Shown piece by piece: positions 8,920 to 17,611 of a DNA stretch of 64,000 nucleotides (positions are counted from its first letter, which is position 1; every line of letters begins with the position of its first letter). The DNA lies in contig NZ_CADFGE010000004.1 in assembly GCF_902833645.1 (NCBI RefSeq), positions 62,001-126,000 of the forward strand. Reading direction: 5' to 3'. Made by a program: the position numbers and the translations under genes. A model generated the notes under the pieces. It saw only the letters and a list, made by a program, of their open reading frames with translations, made no database searches and was not told the DNA's origin. The stretch is from Paraburkholderia fungorum. Lineage in GTDB: Bacteria > Pseudomonadota > Gammaproteobacteria > Burkholderiales > Burkholderiaceae.

Positions 8920-9468
8920 TTAGAGCGCGTCGAGGGTCTGTTTCAGCGCTTGCGGGTCGATTTGCCCTAATTTTGTCGAGCGGATATTGCCCTTGGCGTC
9001 GATAACGACGGTAAAGGGCAGGCCGCCGGCGTTATTGCCGAACGCGCGGGCGAGATCGGCGCCGCCGAAGCCGGTCACGTAGACCGGGTAGGCTACTTTC
9101 ACCTTTTGCAGGAACGCCTGGACGTTTTTATCCGAATCGACGCCAAGTCCGACGAACTGGATGCCTTTCTTTGCATATTCGCGCTGAAGTTGCGAGAGAG
9201 CGGGCATCTCTTCGACGCACGGGCCGCACCACGACGCCCAGAAATTGACGACGATTGGGTGGCCTTTAAGCAAACTTAGCGATTGCGGCTTGCCGTCGAC
9301 ACTGGTAACGGGCGCGCTCCAGAGTTGCTCGACCGCGCTTTGCGCGGAGCCGGGTTGCGCCGCGAGGGCGACTTCCGGGTCGCTGTTGAGCCAATGGTTG
9401 GCCAGCATTCCGCCGCCCGCGGCGGCGATCGCGACCAGCGCGCCTGCCAGAATCCGTCTCGTATTCAT
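8920..9468 (-). CDS. TlpA/ResA-like membrane-anchored thiol:disulfide oxidoreductase
   Basis: A 182-residue thioredoxin-fold protein. Residues 5-24 are a hydrophobic signal anchor, placing the domain in the periplasm. The active site WASWCGPC has Cys81 and Cys84, and the cis-Pro region is GLPFTVVID near residue 155. TlpA-type proteins reduce periplasmic disulfides, often for cytochrome c or oxidase assembly; the client here is unknown. The stop codon of the conserved hypothetical gene upstream is 11 bases from this start, so the two are probably cotranscribed. Confidence 0.88.
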   Translation of the reverse strand: MNTRRILAGALVAIAAAGGGMLANHWLNSDPEVALAAQPGSAQSAVEQLWSAPVTSVDGKPQSLSLLKGHPIVVNFWASWCGPCVEEMPALSQLQREYAKKGIQFVGLGVDSDKNVQAFLQKVKVAYPVYVTGFGGADLARAFGNNAGGLPFTVVIDAKGNIRSTKLGQIDPQALKQTLDAL

Positions 9469-9479
9469 TCCAGGTCTGT

Positions 9480-10133
9480 CTAATTAGTTGAAGAGGTGAC
9501 GTTGCTGCTGTCGAGCAGCGCCTGAACCGCCTGCTGATTCGCCCGGGCCGTACGGCCGCGCGCGTCGGCGCGGACCGCGCCGCGCAAGTCGTCTGTTTCG
9601 TACAGCGCGACGTGGATGCCGGCCGGCTCCGCGTCGCGCCCTTCGTTCGTGGGGCGCCAGAGGAAGCTCAGCGTCTCGACATAGCCGCGGCCGCCAAAAT
9701 GCCGCGTCTCCGACACGTCGTACTGGATGTTGGCGTTCAGAAAGTAGATCGCGACTTCTTTCGGGTTGTCGCAAAACACCTGAAGGTGAATATCCGAGTG
9801 CTCGCCAGCGGTACCGCCGAGCACCGCGCCGGTCAGATACGGATTGAACGGCGCGAGCCGCTCCATCCAGTCGATTGCAATGTGACGCAGTCGCCGCAGC
9901 AACGCCGGTTGGCTGTCACCCTGGAAGAGCGACTGGTACTCGCGGATTTCTTCTTCGATCTGGTCATTATCCGGCAGCCATTCGCCGGCAACACGGCTCT
10001 CGCCGACTACCTGCCGTGCCGCTTTACGCTTGGCCGTTGCGTAGTCCAGACCGTCTTCAGCGATCATCCGGGCAGCCGCGGTGGCGATTTCCTCGCGCAC
10101 CCGCTGCGGATCGAAATGTGATTTGCGAACCAT
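9480..10133 (-). CDS. Conserved hypothetical protein with nucleotidyltransferase-like motif
   Basis: A 217-residue protein without a function I recognise securely. Residues about 1-75 are helical and basic. Around residue 105, LTGAVLGGTAGEHSDIHLQV resembles the GG/GS...SD.D core of the nucleotidyltransferase fold, but the second acidic position is His rather than Asp, so activity is doubtful. The C-terminus is Ala/Arg-rich and ends in Ser/Thr/Asn. It is divergent from mpl and directly upstream of the TlpA-like gene. I recall this neighbourhood as conserved in Burkholderia, which suggests a vertically inherited gene. Confidence 0.6.
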   Translation of the reverse strand: MVRKSHFDPQRVREEIATAAARMIAEDGLDYATAKRKAARQVVGESRVAGEWLPDNDQIEEEIREYQSLFQGDSQPALLRRLRHIAIDWMERLAPFNPYLTGAVLGGTAGEHSDIHLQVFCDNPKEVAIYFLNANIQYDVSETRHFGGRGYVETLSFLWRPTNEGRDAEPAGIHVALYETDDLRGAVRADARGRTARANQQAVQALLDSSNVTSSTN

Positions 10134-10347
10134 CTCTCAATCATACTAGAGATTGATGACAGCCCTTTCCGGGCGGGCCGCGCCGGGTACCTGGCACGGG
10201 CCGGGCGGACGGCCGCGCTGCCGGTCCCGTTCGTAGGGCGATTCGGAGGCGTCGGTTACAATAGCGTCCTTTGCAGACGGTCGTTTCGGCCGCTTCTCTG
10301 CACTCCCCTTCCTTGCAAAAAATACGCCCGCGCGGCACGACAGGCTT

Positions 10348-11742
10348 ATGCACATCCACATCCTCGGCATCTGCGGCACGTTCATGGGCGGACTCGCGGT
10401 CCTCGCTCGCGGCGCGGGCCATACCGTGACGGGCTGCGACGCCGGCGTCTACCCGCCAATGAGCACGCAACTCGAGGCGCAAGGCATTCGTCTGATCGAA
10501 GGTTATGGCGCGGAGCAGCTGGACGGCCTCAATGCCGACCTATTCGTGGTCGGCAACGTGGTGACGCGCGGCAATCCGCTGATGGAAGCGATTCTCAATC
10601 GCGGCCTGCCGTACGTCTCCGGTCCGCAGTGGCTCGGTGAACATGTGCTGAGCGGCAAGTGGGTGCTGGCGGTAGCCGGTACGCATGGCAAGACCACGAC
10701 CAGTTCGATGCTGACCTGGTTGCTTGAAGACGCAGGTCTCAATCCAGGCTTCCTGATCGGTGGCGTGCCGCTGAATTTCGGGGTGTCCGCGCGGCTGACC
10801 GATTCGAGCTTCTTCGTGATCGAAGCCGACGAATACGACACCGCGTTCTTCGACAAGCGCTCCAAGTTCGTTCATTACCGGCCGAAAACCGCGATCCTGA
10901 ACAACCTCGAGTTCGATCATGCCGACATTTTCCCGGATCTGGCCGCGATCGAAACGCAATTCCATCACCTGATCCGCACTGTGCCGGGCATCGGCCGTAT
11001 TGTGACCAACGGTCGTGAGGACGCGCTCGAGCGTGTGCTGACGCGCGGTTGCTGGAGCGAAGTCGAGCGCTTCGGCGTGCAAGGCGGCTGGGAAACCCTC
11101 CCGGCGGAAGACGGCGAGCCGGTCGACGAGCGCTTTGCCGTGTATCACAACAGCGAGCGTGTCGGGGTCGTCGAGTGGCAGGTTCAGGGTGAGCACAACC
11201 GCATGAACGCGCTGGCCGCGATCGCCGCCGCGCGCCATGTCGGCGTGCCGCCGGCACAAGCCGCGAAGTCGCTCGCGAGCTTCCGCAATGTGAAGCGCCG
11301 CATGGAAGTGCGCGGCAGCGTCGACGGTGTGACCGTCTATGACGATTTCGCCCATCACCCTACGGCGATCGAGACCACGGTAGCCGGCTTGCGCGCCCGT
11401 GTCGGTCACGAAAACACGCGAATCCTGGCCGTGCTGGAACCGCGCTCGAATACCATGAAGCTCGGCGTGATGAAAGCTCAACTGCCGGCGAGCCTCGCCG
11501 GCGCCGATCTGGTGTTCGGCTACGGTGCGCCGTCCGGCCGTGACGCGCTCGGCTGGAATCTCGCCGAAGCGCTCGCGCCGCTCGGCGGCAAGGCGCAGGC
11601 TTTCGACAATCTCGACGCGCTGGTCAAGGCGGTGGTCCACGCCGCGCGCCCCGGCGACCAGATTCTGGTGATGAGTAACGGCGGCTTCGGCGGCGTGCAT
11701 CAGAAGCTGCTCGACGCACTTTCCGCGCGAGGCACGTCGTGA
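10348..11742 (+). CDS. mpl: UDP-MurNAc:L-Ala-gamma-D-Glu-meso-DAP ligase
   Basis: A 464-residue Mur-ligase family enzyme that reattaches the recycled murein tripeptide to UDP-N-acetylmuramate. The N-terminus HIHILGICGTFMGGLAVLAR is the nucleotide-sugar (Rossmann-like) loop, and the ATP P-loop GTHGKTTTSS spans 111-120. A central-domain motif (EADEYDTAFFDKRSKF) and the C-terminal DDFAHHPTAIETT motif are diagnostic of Mpl as against MurC. TACAAT at 10257-10262 is a possible -10 element. The stop overlaps the next gene (GTGA). Confidence 0.94.
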   Translation: MHIHILGICGTFMGGLAVLARGAGHTVTGCDAGVYPPMSTQLEAQGIRLIEGYGAEQLDGLNADLFVVGNVVTRGNPLMEAILNRGLPYVSGPQWLGEHVLSGKWVLAVAGTHGKTTTSSMLTWLLEDAGLNPGFLIGGVPLNFGVSARLTDSSFFVIEADEYDTAFFDKRSKFVHYRPKTAILNNLEFDHADIFPDLAAIETQFHHLIRTVPGIGRIVTNGREDALERVLTRGCWSEVERFGVQGGWETLPAEDGEPVDERFAVYHNSERVGVVEWQVQGEHNRMNALAAIAAARHVGVPPAQAAKSLASFRNVKRRMEVRGSVDGVTVYDDFAHHPTAIETTVAGLRARVGHENTRILAVLEPRSNTMKLGVMKAQLPASLAGADLVFGYGAPSGRDALGWNLAEALAPLGGKAQAFDNLDALVKAVVHAARPGDQILVMSNGGFGGVHQKLLDALSARGTS

Positions 11743-12341
11743 TCCTCTACCTGCACGGTTTTCGTTCATCGCCCAACTCGTTCAAGGCGCGCGTGCTGGC
11801 GGCACGCCTCGTCGAACTCGGGCGCAGCGACGAATGGTGCTGCCCGATGCTGCCGGTCTCGCCGCTCGAGACCGTGGCGCTCGCCGAATCGCTGGTGGCG
11901 GCCGCGAAGCCGGCGAACGTCACAGTGATAGGCAGTTCGCTAGGCGGCTACTTTGCGACGCATCTTGCCGAGAAACACGGCTGGCCGGCTGTACTGCTGA
12001 ATCCGGCGGTGGTGCCGCAGCGTGACCTGAGCGCCTATCTCGGCGAGCAGCCGTTGTGGCACGGCGGCGGCAGCATTACCGTCGAGCCGCATCATCTGGA
12101 CGAACTGCGCGCTCTCGGCGTCGCGTCGATCACGCGGCCAGAACGCTATTATTTGATAGCCGCTACCGGCGACGAAGTGCTCGATTACCGTGAAATGCTT
12201 GCGCACTATCCGGGCGCACGCACTACGCTGATCGAAGGGAGCGACCACGCGATCAGCGAATTCGCGCAATACGTCGACGAGGTGCTGGCCTTTTGCGACG
12301 CCGAGGATATCGAGCCGCCGGCGCCGCGCGAAGCGGCCTGA
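11739..12341 (+). CDS. YqiA/UPF0227-type alpha/beta-hydrolase (putative esterase)
   Basis: A 200-residue alpha/beta hydrolase. The N-terminal MILYLHGFRSSP supplies the oxyanion-hole HG motif, and the nucleophile elbow GSSLGGY places Ser67 as nucleophile. The acid and histidine are expected near ATGDEVLDY and EGSDHAIS. YqiA-like proteins hydrolyse short acyl esters in vitro; the natural substrate is unknown. The GTG start overlaps the mpl stop by four bases, so translation is coupled. A 175-base gap without a recognised gene follows. Confidence 0.85.
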   Translation: MILYLHGFRSSPNSFKARVLAARLVELGRSDEWCCPMLPVSPLETVALAESLVAAAKPANVTVIGSSLGGYFATHLAEKHGWPAVLLNPAVVPQRDLSAYLGEQPLWHGGGSITVEPHHLDELRALGVASITRPERYYLIAATGDEVLDYREMLAHYPGARTTLIEGSDHAISEFAQYVDEVLAFCDAEDIEPPAPREAA

Positions 12342-12516
12342 CAGTACCGACGATCCCGCGGCGAGGCTGTTGCGGATCACCAGATTCATACCGCCGGCGC
12401 GTGTGTCGCGCCGCGGATCCACTACCACGAACACGTTGCCGTGCCGCGCACGCAGTGACCGATAGCTGAACCCAATCGGGCGCGCCGGCGGATGCAAGTC
12501 AGAACGAGAGTATTGA

Positions 12517-14631
12517 GTGAACGTCTTCTTCGAGGAATCGGGCAGTTTCAAGGCGGGCAGCGTGCTGTCGCGCCAGGGCGATGCTTTTCAGGTCGAGTTG
12601 CCGGGCGGCCGGCGCACCAAGGTACGCGCGAAAGACGTGCTGATCGAGTTCGAAAAGCCGAGCGCCGCTGAGTTGATGCAGCAGGCTGACGCGGCCGCGC
12701 AGGACATCGATCTGGATTTCCTGTGGGAATGCGCGCCGGAAGACGAATTCCCGTTTGCCACACTGGGCGCCGAGTACTTCGGCGATTCGTTCGGCGCGAT
12801 CGAACGCGCCGCGCTGGTGCTGCGCATGCATGGCTCACCGGTGTATTTCCGCCGCAAGGGCCGCGGCATGTACCAACGCGCGCCGCAGGAGCAGCTCAAA
12901 ATGGCGCTCGCCGGGCTGGAGCGCAAGCGCCAGCAGGCGCTGGTGCAGGCCGGCTATGAAGAGGAACTGAAGGCGGGGCGCCTGCCGGAAGGCTTCAGCG
13001 GCAGCAAGGCGCTGGCCTTGCTCACCAAGCCGGACAAGAACACGATCGAGTACAAGGCGCTCGAAGCCGCGGCGGCGGCGCGCGGCATTTCGCAGGCGCG
13101 GCTGATGCTCGAATGCGGCGGGATTGCGTCGGCTCGCGCGTTGCACGAGGCGAAATTCCTCTCCGAGTTTTTCCCGCACGGCACCGGTTTCCCGCCGGTC
13201 ACGGTCGGCGCGTTGCCGGAGGACCTGCCGGAAGCCGAAGTCGAAGCGTTCTCGATCGACGACATCACCACCACGGAAATCGACGATGCGTTCTCGGTCG
13301 AGCACCTGGCGGATGGCCGCGTGCGGATCGGCGTGCACATTGCCGCGCCGGCGCTCGGCATTACGCGTGGCGACGATATCGATGCGATCGCGCGCACGCG
13401 TTTGTCGACCGTTTATATGCCGGGCGACAAGATCACGATGCTGCCCGACAGCGTCGTCGAAGCTTTTACGCTGGCGGAAGGCGGCTTGCGGCCGGCGTTG
13501 TCGCTGTATGTGATCATCAACCGCGAGACGCAGGAAATCGTCGCGAGCGAAACGCGCGCCGAGCGTGTGTTCGTGAAGAATAATTTGCGCCATAACACGC
13601 TGGACGAACTGGTCACCGAAGAAGCGCTGGCCGCCGGTACGGGTGACTATCCGCATAAGGAAGACATCGCCGTGCTGTGGCCGTTCGCGCAGGCGCTGTT
13701 CGAAAAGCGTCAGACCGCGCGCGCAGGATACGGCCTGCGGCGTGAAGTGCAGCGCAACACCGATTTCAATTTTTACGTTGAAGGCGAGCACATCACGATC
13801 ACGCCGCGTCGGCGCGGTTCGCCGCTCGACACGATCGTCGCGGAACTGGCGATTCTCGCCAACTCGTCGTGGGGCGCGTTCCTGCACGACCACGGTGTGC
13901 CGGGCATCTACCGGACACAACGCGCGTTCGGCGCGCCGACCGGTCCGAAACGCACCCGCATGCAGACCAATGCCGCTCCGCACGAAGGCCTGGGCGTCAC
14001 GCAATATGCGTGGAGCACCTCGCCGCTGCGCCGCTATGTCGACCTCGTGAATCAGTGGCAGTTGCTTGCCTGTGTGCAGCACGGCGTCACAGCGAAACTG
14101 GCTGCGCCGTTCAAGCCGAAGGACGCCGATCTGTTCGCCGTCGTGCAAGGGTTCGACGACACCTACACCGCATACGCCGATCACCAGCGCCGCATGGAGT
14201 ACTTCTGGTGCCTGCGCTGGCTGAAGCAGGAGAACCGCAAGCAGGTGGTGGCGTCGGTGGTGAAGGGCGATCTCGTGCGCCTTGAAGAAATTCCGCTATT
14301 GCTGCATGTGCCCGGCCTCGGCGTGCATGCGCGCGGCACGCGCTTGCAGATGGAAGTGATGTCGATCGATGAACTGACCGTTGAAGCGTCCGTGCGCCTG
14401 TTGCATGTGCTCGACGCGCCGACCGTGACGAGCGGCAGCGAGGCTGAAGAAGCCGACGAGGGCGAAGAGGAAATCATCGACGTGGCGGATGAGAGTGCCG
14501 AAGGCGAAGCCGAGGTTCAGGCGGAAGCCGACCTCGACGGTGCCGCGGGAGAAGCGGGCGATGCCGAAAACGGCACCGGCACCGGCGATGCGGCCGCCGA
14601 TCAGCAGCACGTCGCGGAGCCGGGACGATGA
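12517..14631 (+). CDS. RNB-domain (RNase II/R family) exoribonuclease
   Basis: A 704-residue protein with a central RNB catalytic domain. The active-site segment SIDDITTTEIDDA (246-258) retains Asp248, Asp256 and Asp257, but the position equivalent to E. coli RNase II Asp207 is Glu254, as in a divergent RNB subfamily. The N-terminal ~200 residues are beta-rich and unlike canonical cold-shock domains. After the RNB domain there is a short S1-like segment, then an acidic Glu/Asp/Ala-rich tail (about 625-704). The GTG start is supported by a nearby AG-rich leader and the good N-terminus. It overlaps aroE by four bases (ATGA). It probably degrades structured-poor RNA 3' to 5'. Confidence 0.85.
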   Translation: MNVFFEESGSFKAGSVLSRQGDAFQVELPGGRRTKVRAKDVLIEFEKPSAAELMQQADAAAQDIDLDFLWECAPEDEFPFATLGAEYFGDSFGAIERAALVLRMHGSPVYFRRKGRGMYQRAPQEQLKMALAGLERKRQQALVQAGYEEELKAGRLPEGFSGSKALALLTKPDKNTIEYKALEAAAAARGISQARLMLECGGIASARALHEAKFLSEFFPHGTGFPPVTVGALPEDLPEAEVEAFSIDDITTTEIDDAFSVEHLADGRVRIGVHIAAPALGITRGDDIDAIARTRLSTVYMPGDKITMLPDSVVEAFTLAEGGLRPALSLYVIINRETQEIVASETRAERVFVKNNLRHNTLDELVTEEALAAGTGDYPHKEDIAVLWPFAQALFEKRQTARAGYGLRREVQRNTDFNFYVEGEHITITPRRRGSPLDTIVAELAILANSSWGAFLHDHGVPGIYRTQRAFGAPTGPKRTRMQTNAAPHEGLGVTQYAWSTSPLRRYVDLVNQWQLLACVQHGVTAKLAAPFKPKDADLFAVVQGFDDTYTAYADHQRRMEYFWCLRWLKQENRKQVVASVVKGDLVRLEEIPLLLHVPGLGVHARGTRLQMEVMSIDELTVEASVRLLHVLDAPTVTSGSEAEEADEGEEEIIDVADESAEGEAEVQAEADLDGAAGEAGDAENGTGTGDAAADQQHVAEPGR

Positions 14632-15491
14632 GCGCGGATCAGTTACATGACCGCTACGCCGTGATCGGCAACCCGGTAGGGCATAGCAAGTCGCCGTTCA
14701 TTCATGGCCGTTTTGCCGCGCAGACTGGCGAGCCGATCGAGTACGGCCCCCTGCTGGCACCGGTCGATGCCTTCGTGCCGCACGTGCGGGCTTTTATCGA
14801 AGCAGGCGGCCGCGGCATGAACGTGACTGTGCCGTTCAAGCTCGACGCACATGCCTTCGCCGATACCTTGTCGCCGCGCGCGGCGGCAGCGGGTGCGGTG
14901 AACACGCTGAAGTTCGACGCGAGCGGTGTTTACGGCGACAACACGGACGGTTTTGGCCTCGTGCGCGATATCGAAGTGAATCTCGGTGTGTCGTTGAAGG
15001 GCGCGCGGATTTTGCTGCTGGGTGCGGGGGGCGCCGCGCGCGGCGTTGTGCTGCCGATGCTGGAACGTGCGCCGCACACGTTGACCATTGTCAACCGGAC
15101 GGCGGCGAAGGCCGACGCGCTCGTCGACCAGTTTGCGCAGGCCGCGCGCGACGCCGCTTGCCATCTGAGCGGCGGCAGTGCGCGGGCGATCGAAGCAGGC
15201 GCATACGACGTGATCGTCAACGCGACGGCGGGCAGCCTGGATGCTTCGTTGCCCGAATGCGACGACCGCGCGTTCGGCAGCGGCACGCTTGCTTACGACA
15301 TGATGTACGGCGCGCATCCGACGGTGTTCATGGAACACGCGCGGAAGTTCGGCGCACGCGCAGCCGATGGTCTCGGCATGCTGGTCGAGCAGGCGGCTGA
15401 ATCGTTTTACGTGTGGCGAGGCGTGCGGCCTGACGGCGCGCCGGTGCTGGCTGAATTGCGGGCGTTATTGACGGCGCCGTCGCACGCTTAG
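14628..15491 (+). CDS. aroE: Shikimate dehydrogenase
   Basis: A 287-residue NADP-dependent shikimate dehydrogenase (3-dehydroshikimate to shikimate). Shikimate-binding residues are in VGHSKSPFIH (Ser20, Ser22). The catalytic Lys71 lies in NVTVPFK and Asp107 in NTDGFG. The NADP loop LGAGGAARG is at 131-139. The start codon overlaps the RNB gene stop. mtgA follows after 54 bases. Together with aroQ (8270-8725) the window holds two steps of the same pathway at separate sites. Confidence 0.95.
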   Translation: MSADQLHDRYAVIGNPVGHSKSPFIHGRFAAQTGEPIEYGPLLAPVDAFVPHVRAFIEAGGRGMNVTVPFKLDAHAFADTLSPRAAAAGAVNTLKFDASGVYGDNTDGFGLVRDIEVNLGVSLKGARILLLGAGGAARGVVLPMLERAPHTLTIVNRTAAKADALVDQFAQAARDAACHLSGGSARAIEAGAYDVIVNATAGSLDASLPECDDRAFGSGTLAYDMMYGAHPTVFMEHARKFGARAADGLGMLVEQAAESFYVWRGVRPDGAPVLAELRALLTAPSHA

Positions 15492-15545
15492 GCGCTTTTT
15501 TTACCCGGAACTCACCGGCTCACTCACTCGAGGACTCCAGTCACG

Positions 15546-16268
15546 ATGACAGCAACGCGGCGCGCGAGCCGGCCAGGCCCGGTGCGATGGGTGTTTTATC
15601 TGGGCGTGGTGGTGGCAATTGCGTGGCTTGCGACGCAGGCGTTTTACTTCGCGCAGATCGCGGTGTGGAATTACGTGAATCCTCAGTCGACGGCTTTCAT
15701 GCGCTCGGATGCGTGGCGTTTGTCGCAGGATCGGCCTGATCTTTCGGTGCAGCATACGTGGGTACCGTACGAGCAGATTTCGCACAATCTGAAGCGCGCG
15801 ATTATCGCGTCTGAAGACGCGAACTTCGTGAATAACAATGGCTACGAGACGGATGCCATTTTGCAGGCCTGGGAGCGCAATAAGGCCAAGGGCAGGATTG
15901 TTCGAGGCGGTTCGACGATTACTCAGCAGTTGGCGCGGAATCTGTTTTTGTCGCGGGAGAAGAGTTATATCCGCAAGGGTCAGGAGTTGATTATCACGTG
16001 GATGCTCGAGACCTTGATGGACAAGCAGCGGATCTTCGAGATTTATCTCAACTCCGTTGAGTGGGGGAATGGGGTTTATGGCGCGGAGGCGGCCGCGCAT
16101 TATTACTACAAGACTTCGGCTGCGAAGTTGACTGCTGCGCAGTCGGCTAGGTTGGCAGTGATGTTGCCGCAGCCTAAGTACTTTGATGAGCACAGGGGCT
16201 CGGGGTATCTGGCGCAACGTTCGCGGGTTATTGCGCGGCGGATGGGGGCGGCGGAATTGCCTGATTGA
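15546..16268 (+). CDS. mtgA: Monofunctional biosynthetic peptidoglycan transglycosylase
   Basis: A 240-residue GT51 glycosyltransferase that polymerises lipid II into glycan strands. A basic N-terminus and a transmembrane helix near residues 14-36 anchor it in the inner membrane. The catalytic Glu90 is in ASEDANF, and [17 protein letters not shown] (around 120) is the second family signature. Length matches MtgA. Codon use in the last third drifts to T- and A-ending codons compared with aroE upstream. The stop is about 17 bases before the start of the large inverted repeat described next. Confidence 0.94.
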   Translation: MTATRRASRPGPVRWVFYLGVVVAIAWLATQAFYFAQIAVWNYVNPQSTAFMRSDAWRLSQDRPDLSVQHTWVPYEQISHNLKRAIIASEDANFVNNNGYETDAILQAWERNKAKGRIVRGGSTITQQLARNLFLSREKSYIRKGQELIITWMLETLMDKQRIFEIYLNSVEWGNGVYGAEAAAHYYYKTSAAKLTAAQSARLAVMLPQPKYFDEHRGSGYLAQRSRVIARRMGAAELPD

Positions 16269-16284
16269 TGGGTAAGGTTTGGGG

Positions 16285-17293
16285 CTGTTCGGCGGCGGGT
16301 CTGGGTTTTTTGGTGTTGCCTTGTTGTCGTAGTGGTCTGTTTTGGTGTTGGTCTTTTGGCCTTTCCTTGCTGTGTTAGTGGTTTATTAGCGTTGCCCCTG
16401 TGCGGGGCGGCACTTACTTTCTTTGCCGCCGCAAAGAAAGATAAGCAAAGAAAGCGGCTTCACCCCGCCAGCTCATAAGCGGGTCCCCCGCGCAGTAGCG
16501 GCAGTGGTGCATCTGGAATCTGTCGCCTCGCACACTCCGCCTCAGTGACAAGGCAGTCATACCTCCGGCGGCGCTGCGCGCGCCGATACCTCGTTCATAT
16601 CGCCACCCGCTACGGTTTCCACCCTCGATCCGCTCGCCGCGGTTTCGCGCCTCGATTCGCCCGCTGCGGTTTCACGCCTCGATTTATCCAGATACTGACT
16701 CGTCGGCAGCATCGCTGTCACCAGGCTGCGGCCTCCCGCTGCCGTTTGCCTCGGTTCCCTGCTCGCCGTTGCCCAGCCTCTGCCCCGCTGCTGCGAGCGC
16801 AACCGCGGCAGCGAAAGCGAAAGCAACACACCGACATTTCCGAAGTGGGGTTGGCCAATCAGAGCGGGGGCATCTCGCCGAGGCGGAGCCGACGGCTCCC
16901 GCTGCGCGAAGCGAAGCCGCTGGTTTCCCAGGCAGACCCGTCCGCGACGCACATAGTGCGGAGTGGGAACTGATGAGCGCCTTGTCACTAACGCAGAGTG
17001 CGCGAGATCACAGATTCCAGATGCACCACTACCCCCTCCAAGCCAGGGGACCCGCTTAAGAATTAGCGGTTTGAGCCGCTTTCTTTTGCCTACTTTTCTT
17101 TGCGGCCGGCAAAGAAAAGTAGGTGCCGCCCCGCACAGGGGCAACGCTAATAGACCACTAACAATTCAAGGAAAGGCCAAAAGACCAACCCAAACAGACC
17201 ACGAACAAATCGAGGAAAGGCCAAAAGACCAACACCAGAACAGACCACTACGACAGCAAGGCAACGCCAAAAAAAACCCGACCCGCCGAGCAG
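16285..17293. repeat. About 1-kb imperfect inverted repeat with 270-310 bp arms
   Basis: The left arm (about 16285-16557) and right arm (about 16976-17293) are reverse complements of one another over nearly their full length, with small indels. Landmarks: GTTAGTGGTTTATTAGCG at 16374-16391 matches the reverse complement of 17144-17161 with one mismatch; GCCCCTGTGCGGGGCGGC near 16394-16411 matches 17124-17141; the AAAGAAAG-rich block at 16430-16464 matches 17085-17120; GATTCCAGATGCACCAC on the right (17005-17021) matches 16511-16527; and CAGTGACAAGGC on the left matches GCCTTGTCACTA on the right. The 418-bp centre is GC-rich with a short direct repeat (16623-16684). Reading frames cross it (for example minus strand 17144-16557), but they are built from the repeat and look spurious. 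Similar sequences recur in Paraburkholderia genomes as I recall; the mechanism is unknown. Confidence 0.8.
17160..17267. repeat. Tandem duplication inside the right arm
   Basis: Within the right arm, two adjacent related units carry AGGAAAGGCCAAAAGACCAAC (17168-17188 and 17213-17233), each followed by A/C-rich sequence and CAGACCAC. The left arm has only one equivalent (around 16338-16367), so one unit was gained on the right or lost on the left. Confidence 0.65.
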
Positions 17294-17359
17294 GCCTAAA
17301 ACCCAAAACCCAGCCCCCGGCAAGGCCAAATCCCATTATATGAATCCAACACTCACATA

Positions 17360-17389
17360 TTGGAGCTTTTCAAAAAACCGCCCTACAAT
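17360..17389 (+). promoter_or_regulatory. Likely sigma-70 promoter of the sugar cluster
   Basis: TTGGAG (17360-17365) and TACAAT (17384-17389) are separated by 18 bases. They lie about 220 bases upstream of the IclR regulator start and just outside the inverted repeat. This is the best promoter-like match in the 17294-17611 gap, which holds no other gene I can support. Confidence 0.5.
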
Positions 17390-17611
17390 CCAGCCAACAC
17401 GCTTCGTTAGCCAGAGAAAGAACGGCCACACCGAGCGACAGCAAGAAAAAAACCGGAGACAAGCCAACCCATGCCCAAGACCCAAAGGCAGCACCCGCAT
17501 GTCCGCGCCACCGGCTACCCGCCCTGTGCCGCGAACAAAACTGCGAGCAAAACAGGCCTCCTCTCCGGTCCCGCGCTGTAAGCGCAAAAAACCATCGAAA
17601 AGCCAATCGCC

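Noticed and set aside
11940..12551. A 203-codon minus-strand frame across the esterase gene and the following gap
   Set aside because: Most of it is antisense to the esterase gene; the part in the 175-base gap alone is too short to judge.
16545..16973. A 142-codon plus-strand frame in the centre of the palindrome
   Set aside because: Arg-rich low-complexity product without similarity, no ribosome-binding site, and built from the repeat element.
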